From CAVVPY01 sp963750295 (lineage in GTDB: Bacteria > Actinomycetota > Actinomycetes > Mycobacteriales > Jatrophihabitantaceae): a stretch of DNA of 64,000 nt. Under the pieces are notes generated by a model. The model saw only the letters and a program-made list of their open reading frames with translations, ran no database searches and was not told the DNA's origin. The first letter of the stretch is position 1; each line of letters opens with the position of its first letter. The stretch spans positions 2,480,001 through 2,544,000 of the forward strand of contig CAVVPY010000001.1 of the NCBI GenBank assembly GCA_963750295.1, read 5' to 3'. Shown in pieces: positions 1 to 8,089 of this stretch. Both the position numbers and the translations under genes were made by a program.

Positions 1-104
1 GCCGCGCGGGACGGCCTTGCCCGAAACGGTGGTCACCCACCCAGCTTGGCGCATCGCGCAAGACCCGGCCAGGGTTCGGCCGCGGGGCTACCGATAGGTC
101 AGTA

Positions 105-163
105 CCGGCAGCGTCAGTAGCCGGCAGCGTCACCGACCGGCAGCGTCACCACCGGCAGCGTCA
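105..163. repeat. Four direct repeats of CCGGCAGCGTCA at the desaturase 3' end
   Basis: Perfect copies of CCGGCAGCGTCA begin at 105, 121, 137 and 152, giving spacings of 16, 16 and 15 bases. The last copy contains the TGA stop of the desaturase gene (161-163 on the minus strand), and the other three lie immediately downstream of that stop. Positions 1-104 hold nothing I can recognise. Confidence 0.85.
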
Positions 164-1111
164 GTCCGCGACGCGCAGCTTGGCAACCCGCTCGGCGTCG
201 GGCCACCGCACGTTGTGCGCCCAGCCGAACTTCTCGAACACCCAGATCACGCGGGCCGACGAATCGACCTGACCACGCAGGACGCCGTGCCGCGCCGCGG
301 TCGGATCTGCGTGGTGCATGTTGTGCCAGCTCTCGCCGAAGCTCAGCACGGCCAGCGGCCAGAAGTTCGCGCTCTTGTCTCGAGCGTTGAACGGCCGCTC
401 GCCGATGATGTGGCAGACCGAGTTGATCGACCACGTCACGTGGTGCAGCACGAACACCCGCACCAGCGAGGCCCAGAAGAAGGCCGACACCGCACCCATC
501 CAGGACCAGGTGATCAGCCCGCCCAGCAGCGCCGGGGTGAGCAGCGAGGCCGCGAACCACAGCGGGAAGAGGCGGTCGACCAGGCGGATGTCGCGGTCTT
601 TCATCAGATCCGGCGTGTATTTCTCGCGGTTGGTGTGGTCGACGTCGAACAGCCAGCCGAGGTGGGCGAACCAGAAGCCCTTCAGCAACGCCGGAACGCT
701 CTCACCGAAGCGCCACGGCGAGTGCGGGTCACCCTCGCGGTCGCTGAACGCGTGGTGCCGCCGGTGATCGGCGACCCACCGGATGACCGGGCCCTCGATC
801 GCCAGTGACCCGGCGATCGCCAGCCCGACACGCAGCGGGCGCTTGGCCTTGAACGAGCCGTGGGTGAAGTAGCGGTGGTAGCCGACCGTCACCCCGAGAC
901 CCGACAAGTAGTAGAACACCACCATCAGGGCCAGGTCGGTCCAGCCGAGACCCCATCCCCACGCGAGCGGAATCGCGGCGAGGAAGGCCAGGAACGGCAC
1001 TACGACCACGAGGTAGAGGGCGAACTGCTCGCCGCGCCGTTTGGTGCCTTCGAAGGTTGGCTTGGGGCCATCGGGCCCGGGTGCGGTCGGGCGTTCGTCC
1101 AGCAACGTCAT
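161..1111 (-). CDS. Membrane acyl-CoA (delta-9 type) fatty acid desaturase
   Basis: The 316-residue product is an integral-membrane di-iron desaturase that should insert a cis double bond into a saturated acyl chain, probably acyl-CoA. The three histidine boxes are complete: HRYFTH at residues 79-84, HRRHH at 116-120 and HNMHH at 263-267. They are separated by hydrophobic pairs around residues 30-50, 57-77, 95-110 and 182-223, the usual four-helix layout of the stearoyl-CoA desaturase family. Length fits the actinobacterial DesA3/OLE1-like group. The ATG is preceded on the minus strand by GAGG with five bases of spacing. Paired palindromes lie 49-80 bases upstream and may be its operator. Exact substrate and electron donor cannot be read from the sequence. 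Confidence 0.9.
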   Translation of the reverse strand: MTLLDERPTAPGPDGPKPTFEGTKRRGEQFALYLVVVVPFLAFLAAIPLAWGWGLGWTDLALMVVFYYLSGLGVTVGYHRYFTHGSFKAKRPLRVGLAIAGSLAIEGPVIRWVADHRRHHAFSDREGDPHSPWRFGESVPALLKGFWFAHLGWLFDVDHTNREKYTPDLMKDRDIRLVDRLFPLWFAASLLTPALLGGLITWSWMGAVSAFFWASLVRVFVLHHVTWSINSVCHIIGERPFNARDKSANFWPLAVLSFGESWHNMHHADPTAARHGVLRGQVDSSARVIWVFEKFGWAHNVRWPDAERVAKLRVAD

Positions 1112-1159
1112 GCGGGCCTCTTCGACATCTCGACGGGAGCGGGTTCACCCAAGAGTGGG

Positions 1160-1191
1160 GGTTACGGAAGCGTAACCTACGTCGCCGTAGG
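1160..1191. promoter_or_regulatory. Two overlapping perfect palindromes, candidate operator
   Basis: GGTTACG-GAAG-CGTAACC occupies 1160-1177 and CCTACG-TCGC-CGTAGG occupies 1176-1191. Both are perfect inverted repeats with four-base centres and they share two bases. They lie between the desaturase start on the minus strand and tRNA-Gln on the plus strand. The pattern resembles a TetR-type operator for the desaturase; that is an inference. Confidence 0.5.
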
Positions 1192-1256
1192 CTCCAACGC
1201 GAGCTGAGCCGGGCCGACGACACTTGTAGGCTGACCGCCGTCGCTATGAGCTGACT

Positions 1257-1329
1257 TGGGGGATGGGGTAAACGGCAGCCCGCAGGCCTTTGGAGCCTTG
1301 CAGTCTCGGTTCGAGTCCGAGTCCCCCAG
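1257..1329 (+). tRNA. tRNA-Gln (anticodon TTG)
   Basis: A cloverleaf can be drawn. The acceptor is TGGGGGA/TCCCCCA, the D-stem GGG/CCC, the anticodon loop CTTTGGA with anticodon TTG, and the T-arm CTCGG-TTCGAGT-CCGAG. The discriminator base is G1329 and CCA is not encoded. One base pair at the top of the anticodon stem (C27/T43) is mismatched. glmU starts 34 bases downstream, so the two may be co-transcribed. Confidence 0.93.
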
Positions 1330-1363
1330 CAATCTCGTCACCCACCGCCGCGAAGGGATCCCA

Positions 1364-2800
1364 GTGCCGCCTCTCGCTGTCATCGTCCTCGCCGCCGGCG
1401 AAGGCACCCGGATGCGGTCGCGCGCACTGCCCAAGGTGCTGCACGGATTCGCCGGTCGGTCGATGCTGGGCCACGTCCTCGCCGCCACCGAGCCGTTGCA
1501 GGCGGAGACGACCGTCGTCGTGATAGGGCACCGCCGGGACGAGGTGCGTGCCCACCTGGCCGGGGTGGCTGCCGACGCCGTCGCGGTCGTGCAGGAGCAG
1601 CAGCTCGGCACAGGGCACGCCGTCCGCCTGGCCCTGGCAGCCGTCCCCACCGGCGGTTCCGGGGCCGTGCTCGTCGTCCCCGGCGATGTCCCGCTCCTGA
1701 CCGCGGACACCCTCGCCCGCCTCGTCGCGGCGCAGTCCGGCACCGCAGCCGCCATGCTCACGAGCGAACTCGACGATCCGGGCGGCTACGGCCGCGTCAT
1801 TCGCGGTGCGGACGGCGCCGTGACGCGCGTGGTCGAGGACAAGGACGCGACCGACACCGAACGGGCGGTGCGAGAGATCGCGTCCGGGGTGTACGCCTTC
1901 GACGCCGACGCGCTGCGCGACGCGCTCGAGCGGATCTCCACCGACAACGCTCAGGGCGAGGAGTACCTGCCCGACGTCATCGGCATCCTCGTCGCCGACG
2001 GCGCCCGGGTCGTCGCGCTGACCGCGCCGGCCAGCGAGACCGCGGGCGTCAACGACCGGGTCCAGCTGGCAGGCGCTCACCGCAGCTACAACGACAGGCT
2101 GCTCGCCGGGCACATGCGGGCCGGCGTCACGGTGATCGACCCGGCGAGCACGTGGGTGGACGCGACCGTCTCACTCGATGCGGACGTCACGCTGCACCCC
2201 GGCGTCGAACTGCACGGGACGACCGCGATCGCCGAGGGCGCTGAGATCGGCCCGCAGGTGACACTGACCGACACCCGGGTCGGCGCCCGGGCGCGGATCA
2301 CGCGCGCGGTCGCCGTCCAGGCCGACATCGGCCCGGACGCCACCGTCGGCCCGTACGCCTACCTTCGCCCGGGGACGTCGCTCGCCGAGGCTGTGCACAT
2401 CGGCACCTACGTCGAGCTCAAGAACAGCAAGGTCGGCGCCGGGGCCAAGGTCCCCCACCTGTCCTACGTCGGCGACGCGACGATCGGCGAGGGGACGAAC
2501 ATCGGCGCGGCCACCGTCTTCGTCAACTACGACGGGGTGGCCAAGCACCGCAGCGTGATCGGCGCGCACGCCCGAACCGGGGCCGACAACATGTTCGTGG
2601 CCCCCGTCCAGGTCGGCGACGGTGCCTACACCGCCGCCGGGGCGGTCATCAGCAAGGACGTCCCTGCTGGGGCGCTGGGCCGATCCACCGCACGGCAAGA
2701 GAACGTGGCAGGCTGGACAGTGAACAAGCGGCCCGGCACGCCCGCGGCACAGGCGGCCGAGCGGGCGAACAGTACCGAGCAGGACGAGGACACACCGTGA
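1364..2800 (+). CDS. glmU: Bifunctional GlmU: N-acetylglucosamine-1-phosphate uridylyltransferase / glucosamine-1-phosphate acetyltransferase
   Basis: GlmU acetylates glucosamine-1-phosphate and then couples it to UTP, giving UDP-GlcNAc for peptidoglycan in the cytosol. The N-terminal pyrophosphorylase domain opens with LAAGEGTRM near residue 9. The C-terminal half carries left-handed beta-helix hexapeptide repeats, including the acetyltransferase-type stretch NIGAATVFVNYDG. Length is 478 residues, normal for the family. I chose GTG 1364 because GAAGGGA sits just upstream and the protein then begins directly before the nucleotide-binding loop. Any upstream ATG would run through tRNA-Gln. prs follows after 58 bases. 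Confidence 0.96.
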   Translation: MPPLAVIVLAAGEGTRMRSRALPKVLHGFAGRSMLGHVLAATEPLQAETTVVVIGHRRDEVRAHLAGVAADAVAVVQEQQLGTGHAVRLALAAVPTGGSGAVLVVPGDVPLLTADTLARLVAAQSGTAAAMLTSELDDPGGYGRVIRGADGAVTRVVEDKDATDTERAVREIASGVYAFDADALRDALERISTDNAQGEEYLPDVIGILVADGARVVALTAPASETAGVNDRVQLAGAHRSYNDRLLAGHMRAGVTVIDPASTWVDATVSLDADVTLHPGVELHGTTAIAEGAEIGPQVTLTDTRVGARARITRAVAVQADIGPDATVGPYAYLRPGTSLAEAVHIGTYVELKNSKVGAGAKVPHLSYVGDATIGEGTNIGAATVFVNYDGVAKHRSVIGAHARTGADNMFVAPVQVGDGAYTAAGAVISKDVPAGALGRSTARQENVAGWTVNKRPGTPAAQAAERANSTEQDEDTP

Positions 2801-2831
2801 CCGAGCGACGCAAGCCAACGACGGTTGCCGG

Positions 2832-2847
2832 GCTCGCCCGGGCGAGC
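2832..2847. other. 16-base perfect palindrome between glmU and prs
   Basis: GCTCGCCCGGGCGAGC is a perfect palindrome without a loop, ending 11 bases before the prs GTG. There is no T-tract, so a terminator is unlikely. It may be a protein-binding site, or simply chance in GC-rich DNA. Confidence 0.35.
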
Positions 2848-2858
2848 GGGCACCGGCG

Positions 2859-3839
2859 GTGAGCACGCTGCACGTCGCGGGCCGCAAGACCCTGGTGTTG
2901 CTGTCCGGCGGGGCGTATCCGGAACTGGCCGAAGAGATCGCCGAGCACATCGGCGTCACCGTCACCGAGACGACGAGGCGCTCGTTCGCCAACGGCGAGT
3001 TGTTCATCCGCCCGAACGAATCGGTCCGGGGGACGGACGCTTTCGTCATCCAGTCGTACACGACGCCGATCAACGAGTGGGTGATGGAAACCCTGATCCT
3101 GGTCGACGCGCTCAAGCGGGCCTCGGCCAAGCGGATCACCGTGGTCGCGCCGTTCTACCCGTATGCGCGCCAGGACAAGAAGCACCGCGGCCGCGAGCCG
3201 ATCTCGGCCCGCCTGATCGCGGACCTGTTCAAGACGGCCGGCGCCGACCGACTGATGGCCGTCGACCTGCACACCGCGCAGATCCAGGGCTTCTTCGACG
3301 GGCCCGTCGACCACCTGTTCGCGCTGCCGTTGCTCTCGCGCCACGTCCTGCACAACTACGGCGCCGAGGACCTCGTCGTCGTCTCGCCCGACACCGGACG
3401 CGTCCGCGTTGCCGAGCAGTGGGCCGATGCGCTCGGCGGCCTGGACATCGCGTTCGTCCACAAGAGCCGTGACATCGACGCCGCCAACGAGATCGTCGCG
3501 AACCGGGTCGTCGGTGAGGTGGCCGGCCGCTGTTGCCTGCTCATCGACGACATGATCGACACCGGCGGCTCGATCACCCAGGCCTCGGAGTTGCTCTTCG
3601 CCAACGGCGCCACCGACGTGATCGTCGCGGCGACGCACGGCGTGTTCTCGGCGCGCGCCGTGGACCGGCTGAAGAACAGCCGGATCAGCGAGGTCATCGT
3701 CACGAACACGCTGCCCATCCGCGCCGAGCAGCACTTCGACAAGCTCACCGTCCTCTCGATCGCACCCCTGCTGGGGCAGGCGATCCGCGAGGTCTTCCAG
3801 GACGGTTCGGTTACGTCGCTGTTCGCCGGCCGGTCGTAG
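2859..3839 (+). CDS. prs: Ribose-phosphate pyrophosphokinase (PRPP synthetase)
   Basis: The enzyme transfers pyrophosphate from ATP to ribose-5-phosphate, supplying PRPP for nucleotide, histidine and arabinogalactan precursor synthesis. The 326-residue sequence has the family signatures RQDKKHRGREPISARL, the PRPP loop DDMIDTGGS, and the C-terminal TNTLPI segment. The start is GTG 2859. No strong ribosome-binding site precedes it, and the palindrome at 2832-2847 lies in the leader. The last 29 bases overlap the 3' end of rsmA, which is transcribed convergently. The glmU-prs order is widespread in Actinobacteria. Confidence 0.96.
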   Translation: MSTLHVAGRKTLVLLSGGAYPELAEEIAEHIGVTVTETTRRSFANGELFIRPNESVRGTDAFVIQSYTTPINEWVMETLILVDALKRASAKRITVVAPFYPYARQDKKHRGREPISARLIADLFKTAGADRLMAVDLHTAQIQGFFDGPVDHLFALPLLSRHVLHNYGAEDLVVVSPDTGRVRVAEQWADALGGLDIAFVHKSRDIDAANEIVANRVVGEVAGRCCLLIDDMIDTGGSITQASELLFANGATDVIVAATHGVFSARAVDRLKNSRISEVIVTNTLPIRAEQHFDKLTVLSIAPLLGQAIREVFQDGSVTSLFAGRS

Positions 3840-4659
3840 GCCGCTGCTCGGCCAGGCGGGCGAACTGGGTGACGTCCAGCGTCTCGCCCCGCGCCGACGG
3901 GTCGATGCCCGCGGAGACCAGCGCCGCTTCCGCCGCGGGAGCTGACCCGGCCCACCCGGCCAGCGCCGAGCGCAACGTCTTGCGGCGCTGCGCGAACGCC
4001 GCGTCGATCGCCGCGAACACCTCCCGCCGCGTGGCCGACGTGTCCGGTGGCGGCCGCCGGTCCAGCCGCACCAGCCCGGAATCGACGTTCGGCACCGGCC
4101 AGAACACCGTCCGCGAGACGGCACCCGCCCGCGAGGCCACGCCGTACCAGGCCAGTTTGACGCTCGGGATGCCGTAGGTACGCGATCCCGGCGGGGCCGC
4201 GAGCCGATCGGCCACCTCGGCCTGCACCAGCACCAGCGCGCGCCGCAGCGTCGGCACCACCTCGAGAAGGTGCAGCACGACCGGCACGGCGACGTTGTAC
4301 GGCAGGTTCGCGACGAGTGCGGTCGGCGCACCGGGAACCGACGTCACCCGCAGCGCGTCCGCCGTCACCACTTCCAGCCGGGCGTCCGGCACGCGGTCGG
4401 CGACGGTCGCGGGCAGCCGTCCGGCGAGCACCGGGTCGATCTCGACGGCCGTCACCGCGTGCCCCGCGCCAAGCAGGCCCAGCGTCAGCGAGCCGAGGCC
4501 GGGCCCGATCTCGAGCACGGTGTCGTCCGGGCTCAGGTCGGCCGTGCGGACGATGCGCCGGATCGTGTTCGCGTCGTGCAGGAAGTTCTGCCCGAGCGTC
4601 TTGGTCGGGCGCACGCCCAACTCGTCGGCCAGCGCCCTGATGTCGGCCGGCCCGAGCAT
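3811..4659 (-). CDS. rsmA: 16S rRNA (adenine1518-N6/adenine1519-N6)-dimethyltransferase
   Basis: RsmA (KsgA) dimethylates two adjacent adenines in helix 45 of 16S rRNA during late 30S assembly. The protein has 282 residues, with the N-terminal TLGQNFLHD motif, the SAM-binding GPGLGSLT loop and the catalytic NLPYN motif. I set the start at ATG 4659, which follows the stop of the upstream SDR gene by one base (TGA-C-ATG). That arrangement indicates translational coupling. In many actinobacteria ispE follows this gene. Here prs converges on it instead and ispE is absent from the window. Confidence 0.95.
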   Translation of the reverse strand: MLGPADIRALADELGVRPTKTLGQNFLHDANTIRRIVRTADLSPDDTVLEIGPGLGSLTLGLLGAGHAVTAVEIDPVLAGRLPATVADRVPDARLEVVTADALRVTSVPGAPTALVANLPYNVAVPVVLHLLEVVPTLRRALVLVQAEVADRLAAPPGSRTYGIPSVKLAWYGVASRAGAVSRTVFWPVPNVDSGLVRLDRRPPPDTSATRREVFAAIDAAFAQRRKTLRSALAGWAGSAPAAEAALVSAGIDPSARGETLDVTQFARLAEQRPTTGRRTAT

Positions 4660-4660
4660 G

Positions 4661-5488
4661 TCAGCGGTCGATGTAGAGGTCGTAGAGCAGGTTCGGCCCG
4701 CCGCCGTACTTCGCGAGGTCGGTGACGCCGGCGTCTCGCAGCACGTCCACATCGATGAATGTGTTGCCGGTGCATTCGCGTGCCGGTCGGGTAAGGATCG
4801 CCATCGCCGCGTCGGCCACGATTTCAGGCGTGCGTGCAGCCGCCATCGAGTCGTCGCCGCCGAGTAGGTTCGCCACCGCTGCGGTAGCGATGATCGATTC
4901 CGGCCAGAGCGTGTTGGACGCGACGCCGGCCTCGGCGTATTCGGCTGCCCAGCCCAGCGCCAGCAGTGTCATTCCGTACTTGGCCAGCGTGTAGGCAGGG
5001 TGACTCCCGAGCCACTTCGGCGCGAGGTTCAGCGGGGGCGACAGGGTCAGCACGTGCGGGTTGGCCGCGGTGCGCAGGTGGGGCAGCGCCGCCTTGGTGA
5101 GCAGGAACGTCCCGCGCAACTGGATCTGCTGCATCAGGTCGAACTTCTTCATGCTGAGCTGCTCCGTGCCGTCCAGAGCCAGCGCACTCGCGTTGTTGAC
5201 GCACATGTCGATGCCGCCGAAGCGGTCGACGGCCTGGGCGACCAATCCCGCCACGGACGCCTCGTCGCGGACGTCCCCGACGACCGGCAGCGCGGCGCCG
5301 CCTGCCTGCTCGATCTCTGCCGCTGCGGTGTGGATCGTCCCAGGCAGCCGAGGGTCGGGTGTGTCCGTCTTGGCCAGCAGGGCGACGTTCGCACCGAGGC
5401 GCGCGGCGGCAACGGCGATCGCCAGGCCGATGCCCCGGCTACCGCCGGACATGACCATGGTCTTTCCAGCGAGCGGACCGGCGGTCAT
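4661..5488 (-). CDS. Short-chain dehydrogenase/reductase, HSDL2-like
   Basis: The 275-residue Rossmann-fold oxidoreductase has the cofactor loop SGGSRGIG at residues 14-21, VNNASAL around 98-103, and a catalytic Ser150/Tyr166/Lys170 set (YTLAK). The NNASAL motif and the long region after the active site resemble the hydroxysteroid-dehydrogenase-like 2 group, which also includes bacterial citronellol-type dehydrogenases. The substrate is unknown. The ATG is preceded by AGGGAG with good spacing. It lies between the cell-wall gene upstream and rsmA, to which it appears translationally coupled. The usual ispE position in this neighbourhood is taken by unrelated genes. Confidence 0.85.
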   Translation of the reverse strand: MTAGPLAGKTMVMSGGSRGIGLAIAVAAARLGANVALLAKTDTPDPRLPGTIHTAAAEIEQAGGAALPVVGDVRDEASVAGLVAQAVDRFGGIDMCVNNASALALDGTEQLSMKKFDLMQQIQLRGTFLLTKAALPHLRTAANPHVLTLSPPLNLAPKWLGSHPAYTLAKYGMTLLALGWAAEYAEAGVASNTLWPESIIATAAVANLLGGDDSMAAARTPEIVADAAMAILTRPARECTGNTFIDVDVLRDAGVTDLAKYGGGPNLLYDLYIDR

Positions 5489-5528
5489 CGATTCTCCCTG
5501 CCTGCGGCGAGGGGTCCCGTCCGCTCGA

Positions 5529-6755
5529 TCAGTAGTACCAACCGCCGTGAGCCTGCCATGCCGCCCAAGCGCCACACGGAGTGCCGTACCGGGACGCGAT
5601 GTAGTCCAGGCCCCACGTGATCTGCGTCGCGGGGTTGGTGCGCCAGTCGGCGCCGGCGCTGGCCATCTTCGACCCCGGCAGCGACTGCGGGATGCCATAG
5701 GCGCCGCTACCGGCGTTGTAGGCGTCGACCCGCCAGCCGCTCTCGTGGTTCCACATCTCGACCAGGCAGCCGAACTGCACCTCGCCCATGCCGCGGTCGG
5801 CGAGCATCGCCCGGGCGATGTCCTGCGCCGAACCCGGCGTCACCGCGATGGGCGCGGCCCGCGTGGTGGACGTGCCATCCGATCGCGACGAGCTGCCCGA
5901 GCGGGTACCGCTGGCGAAGGTCGCCGGCAACGGCTTCGTGCCGACCTTCTCGACGCGGGCGGTGGCCGGACGGACGGTCACGGTGTCGATGCGCTTCTTG
6001 CCGGTGAGCTTGCCGTCGACGTACACGGCGGCATAGTTGATCTGCACCAGACCGTTCCTGCCCGGCGTGACCACCTTCGTCAGACCGGTCGTGAGCGTGC
6101 CGTCCTTCACCCGGGTGGTCTGGTACGGGACGGTCCGCATCGCGGACACCGTTGCCTCGTGCACCCGCGTGATGCCGATGACCATGCCGTTGTCGAGCGC
6201 GTCGCCCATCGCCACCGACACGCGGTCGCTGCTGCCGACCTGGATGCCGAGTTGGTCGATGAGCTGGCCGACGGTCTGCGCGGTCGTGGTGATGTCGTTG
6301 GTCGTCCCGCCCTGGCGGATCTGGACGAGGTGCGGTGTGCGGATCGCGATGTCGGTGGGGTGCAGCGGCAGGCGGGTCGAGCGCGACACCGAGATGTAGT
6401 TGCCGGACGTCATCCCGAGCTGATTGAGCGCGACCGCGACCGTCGGCGCGGTCGTCCAGACATCACGGGACACGCCATCGACGTCGAGGCGCAGCAACCG
6501 GCCGCGCTTGTAGATGACCGTGCTGCCGTCCTGCACCGACGAGTGGGCGCTGGGTGCGAGCAGGTCGTGCGCGCCGGCGCGGTACCCGGCCGAGGCGAGG
6601 ACGCCGGCGACGTCGCTCGCGGTGGTGTGCACGCTGGTCGCGTGGCCGTCCACGTACAAGGTGACCGACTTGTCGACTGCGTGCCAGGCGGCGCTCCCGC
6701 CGACGACGCCGGCCAGTACGGCACCGTAGATGCCGAACTTCACACTGCGCAGCAC
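5529..6755 (-). CDS. Secreted DUF348/G5-domain protein with a C-terminal lysozyme-like (SLT) domain
   Basis: The 408-residue product starts with an uncleaved or weakly cleaved signal segment (residues 5-24). It continues with three DUF348 repeats (about 28-190) and a G5 domain (about 195-275), then a Ser/Thr-rich linker and a C-terminal module. In that module NHESGW, GAYGIPQ, the GADW segment and a final WAAW segment match the transglycosylase-like domain seen in aggregation-promoting-factor proteins. It should act on peptidoglycan outside the cell, with the NHES glutamate as likely acid. The start is GTG 6755, with GAGGAG upstream. The N-terminal half is paralogous to the Rpf encoded immediately upstream; the C-terminal modules differ. 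Confidence 0.85.
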   Translation of the reverse strand: MLRSVKFGIYGAVLAGVVGGSAAWHAVDKSVTLYVDGHATSVHTTASDVAGVLASAGYRAGAHDLLAPSAHSSVQDGSTVIYKRGRLLRLDVDGVSRDVWTTAPTVAVALNQLGMTSGNYISVSRSTRLPLHPTDIAIRTPHLVQIRQGGTTNDITTTAQTVGQLIDQLGIQVGSSDRVSVAMGDALDNGMVIGITRVHEATVSAMRTVPYQTTRVKDGTLTTGLTKVVTPGRNGLVQINYAAVYVDGKLTGKKRIDTVTVRPATARVEKVGTKPLPATFASGTRSGSSSRSDGTSTTRAAPIAVTPGSAQDIARAMLADRGMGEVQFGCLVEMWNHESGWRVDAYNAGSGAYGIPQSLPGSKMASAGADWRTNPATQITWGLDYIASRYGTPCGAWAAWQAHGGWYY

Positions 6756-6938
6756 GCGGACGATCTCCTCAGTACGGGTTCTGGAGCTGACCGGGCTGCG
6801 GGCAACCGGGTCACAAAACTGTAACGGACCTATCGGCGTCGGGTCGACCCGCGCAAGCGGCTGCTGGGAAATCTGTCAGGTTCCTGCCCCGTGTGGTGCC
6901 GGGTTGGTCCGATTCGTTGTGCCCTTTTCCGGCAAAAC

Positions 6939-6980
6939 GACCGGGACCGGCACCGCCCGCGGGCGGTACCGGTCCCGGTC
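6939..6980 (-). terminator. Intrinsic terminator after the rpf gene
   Basis: Arms at 6939-6958 and 6961-6980 pair over 19 positions with a single C/A mismatch at 6951/6968 and a two-base loop. Read on the minus strand the hairpin is followed by a four-T run (complement of 6934-6937). It starts 14 bases after the rpf stop and separates rpf from the SLT-domain paralogue. Confidence 0.8.
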
Positions 6981-6994
6981 GGAGTGCGCTTCGC

Positions 6995-8089
6995 TCAGAT
7001 GTACTGCCCGCACACCGGCCACGGGCTCGCGCCCCGGCTGGCGTAGATGCGGTTGGCGACCGCGATCTGCTGCTCGCGAGAGGCGAGGTCGGCCCGCGGC
7101 GCGTAGGCACCGCCACCGTTGCCGAGCCACGTCCCGGAGTCGAACTGCAGGCCACCGTAGTAACCGTTGCCCGTGTTGATCGACCAGTTGCCGCCGGACT
7201 CGCAGTTGGCCACGGCGTCCCAGTTCAGGCCGCTCGAGGACACCGGCGGGGCCGGGCGGGACTTGGTCCCGTAGTTCTCGACCTGCGACTTCGGGCTGCT
7301 GACCAGCTTGTGGCTCAGCGCCGTGCGGCCGCTCACCTTGCCGTCGACGTACACGACCTCGTAGGTGACGAGCTGGCTGCCGGGAACACCCTTGGTGATC
7401 ACCGTCGTCTGGCCCTGGTACATCGACGAGTCGCTGTGCTTGATCGTGGAATACCCGATCGCCTCGCGGACCGTCTGCTGCTTGCTGGTGACCCGGTGCA
7501 CGACGACCTTGAGGCCGGCCTCGATCGGGGTCGAGCGGCGCGGACGCGTGTAGTCGCGCGCAGCGAACGTGACGCCCAACTGGTGCATCAGGTCGGCGAC
7601 CGTGGTCTCGGTCGTCAGCACCCGCTGCGTCTTGCCGTCGTAGGCCACGGTCACGCTCTTGGGCGCACGCAACTCGATCGACGTCGCCGAGAGCGGCAGG
7701 CGCTTGGAACGCGACACCGAGACGAAGTCCTGGGTCGAGTAGCCGAGCTCGTCCAGCGCCATCGCCACGGTCGGTGCCGTCGTCCAGATGTCGGACTTCT
7801 GCCCGTCGATGTTCAGGTGCAGGAGGCGACCGCGCTTGAGCACGATCGTCGCGCCACTGTCGACGCTCGACCCGGCCGCGGGGGCGACGATGTCGTGTGT
7901 CCCGACCTGGTAGCCCGCGCCGTCGAGGATGTTCTCGACCTTGCTGGCGTCGGTGTGGATGGATGAGGTCTTGCCATCGACCACCAGGGTGATCGACTTG
8001 CCGGTGTTGTCGGCTGCCAGGGCTGCGGTACCACCCAGGACACCCGCGAGTACAGCACCGTAAACGCCGTACTTGACGCTGCGACGCAT
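6995..8089 (-). CDS. rpfB: Resuscitation-promoting factor, RpfB type
   Basis: Rpf proteins are muralytic enzymes that act in the wall during growth and exit from dormancy. The 364-residue protein has a signal or anchor segment (residues 5-26), three DUF348 repeats (about 33-190), a G5 domain (about 195-270) and the Rpf catalytic domain (about 287-364) with NCESGG. Glu297 is the expected catalytic acid, and two cysteines of the Rpf fold are present. I chose ATG 8089 because GGGAG lies eight bases upstream and the resulting N-terminus mirrors that of the paralogue at 5529. Two in-frame ATGs further upstream (8104, 8116) lack such a site. A strong terminator follows. Confidence 0.93.
   Translation of the reverse strand: MRRSVKYGVYGAVLAGVLGGTAALAADNTGKSITLVVDGKTSSIHTDASKVENILDGAGYQVGTHDIVAPAAGSSVDSGATIVLKRGRLLHLNIDGQKSDIWTTAPTVAMALDELGYSTQDFVSVSRSKRLPLSATSIELRAPKSVTVAYDGKTQRVLTTETTVADLMHQLGVTFAARDYTRPRRSTPIEAGLKVVVHRVTSKQQTVREAIGYSTIKHSDSSMYQGQTTVITKGVPGSQLVTYEVVYVDGKVSGRTALSHKLVSSPKSQVENYGTKSRPAPPVSSSGLNWDAVANCESGGNWSINTGNGYYGGLQFDSGTWLGNGGGAYAPRADLASREQQIAVANRIYASRGASPWPVCGQYI

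Noticed and set aside
105..163. CRISPR-like array
   Set aside because: Repeats are only 12 bases with 3-4 base gaps, no spacers of normal size and no cas genes in the window.
1256..1363. Extended N-terminus of GlmU from an upstream ATG
   Set aside because: That stretch is tRNA-Gln; the family fold starts directly after GTG 1364, which has a ribosome-binding site.
2832..2847. Terminator between glmU and prs
   Set aside because: The palindrome has no loop and no T-tract; the two genes are closely spaced on the same strand.
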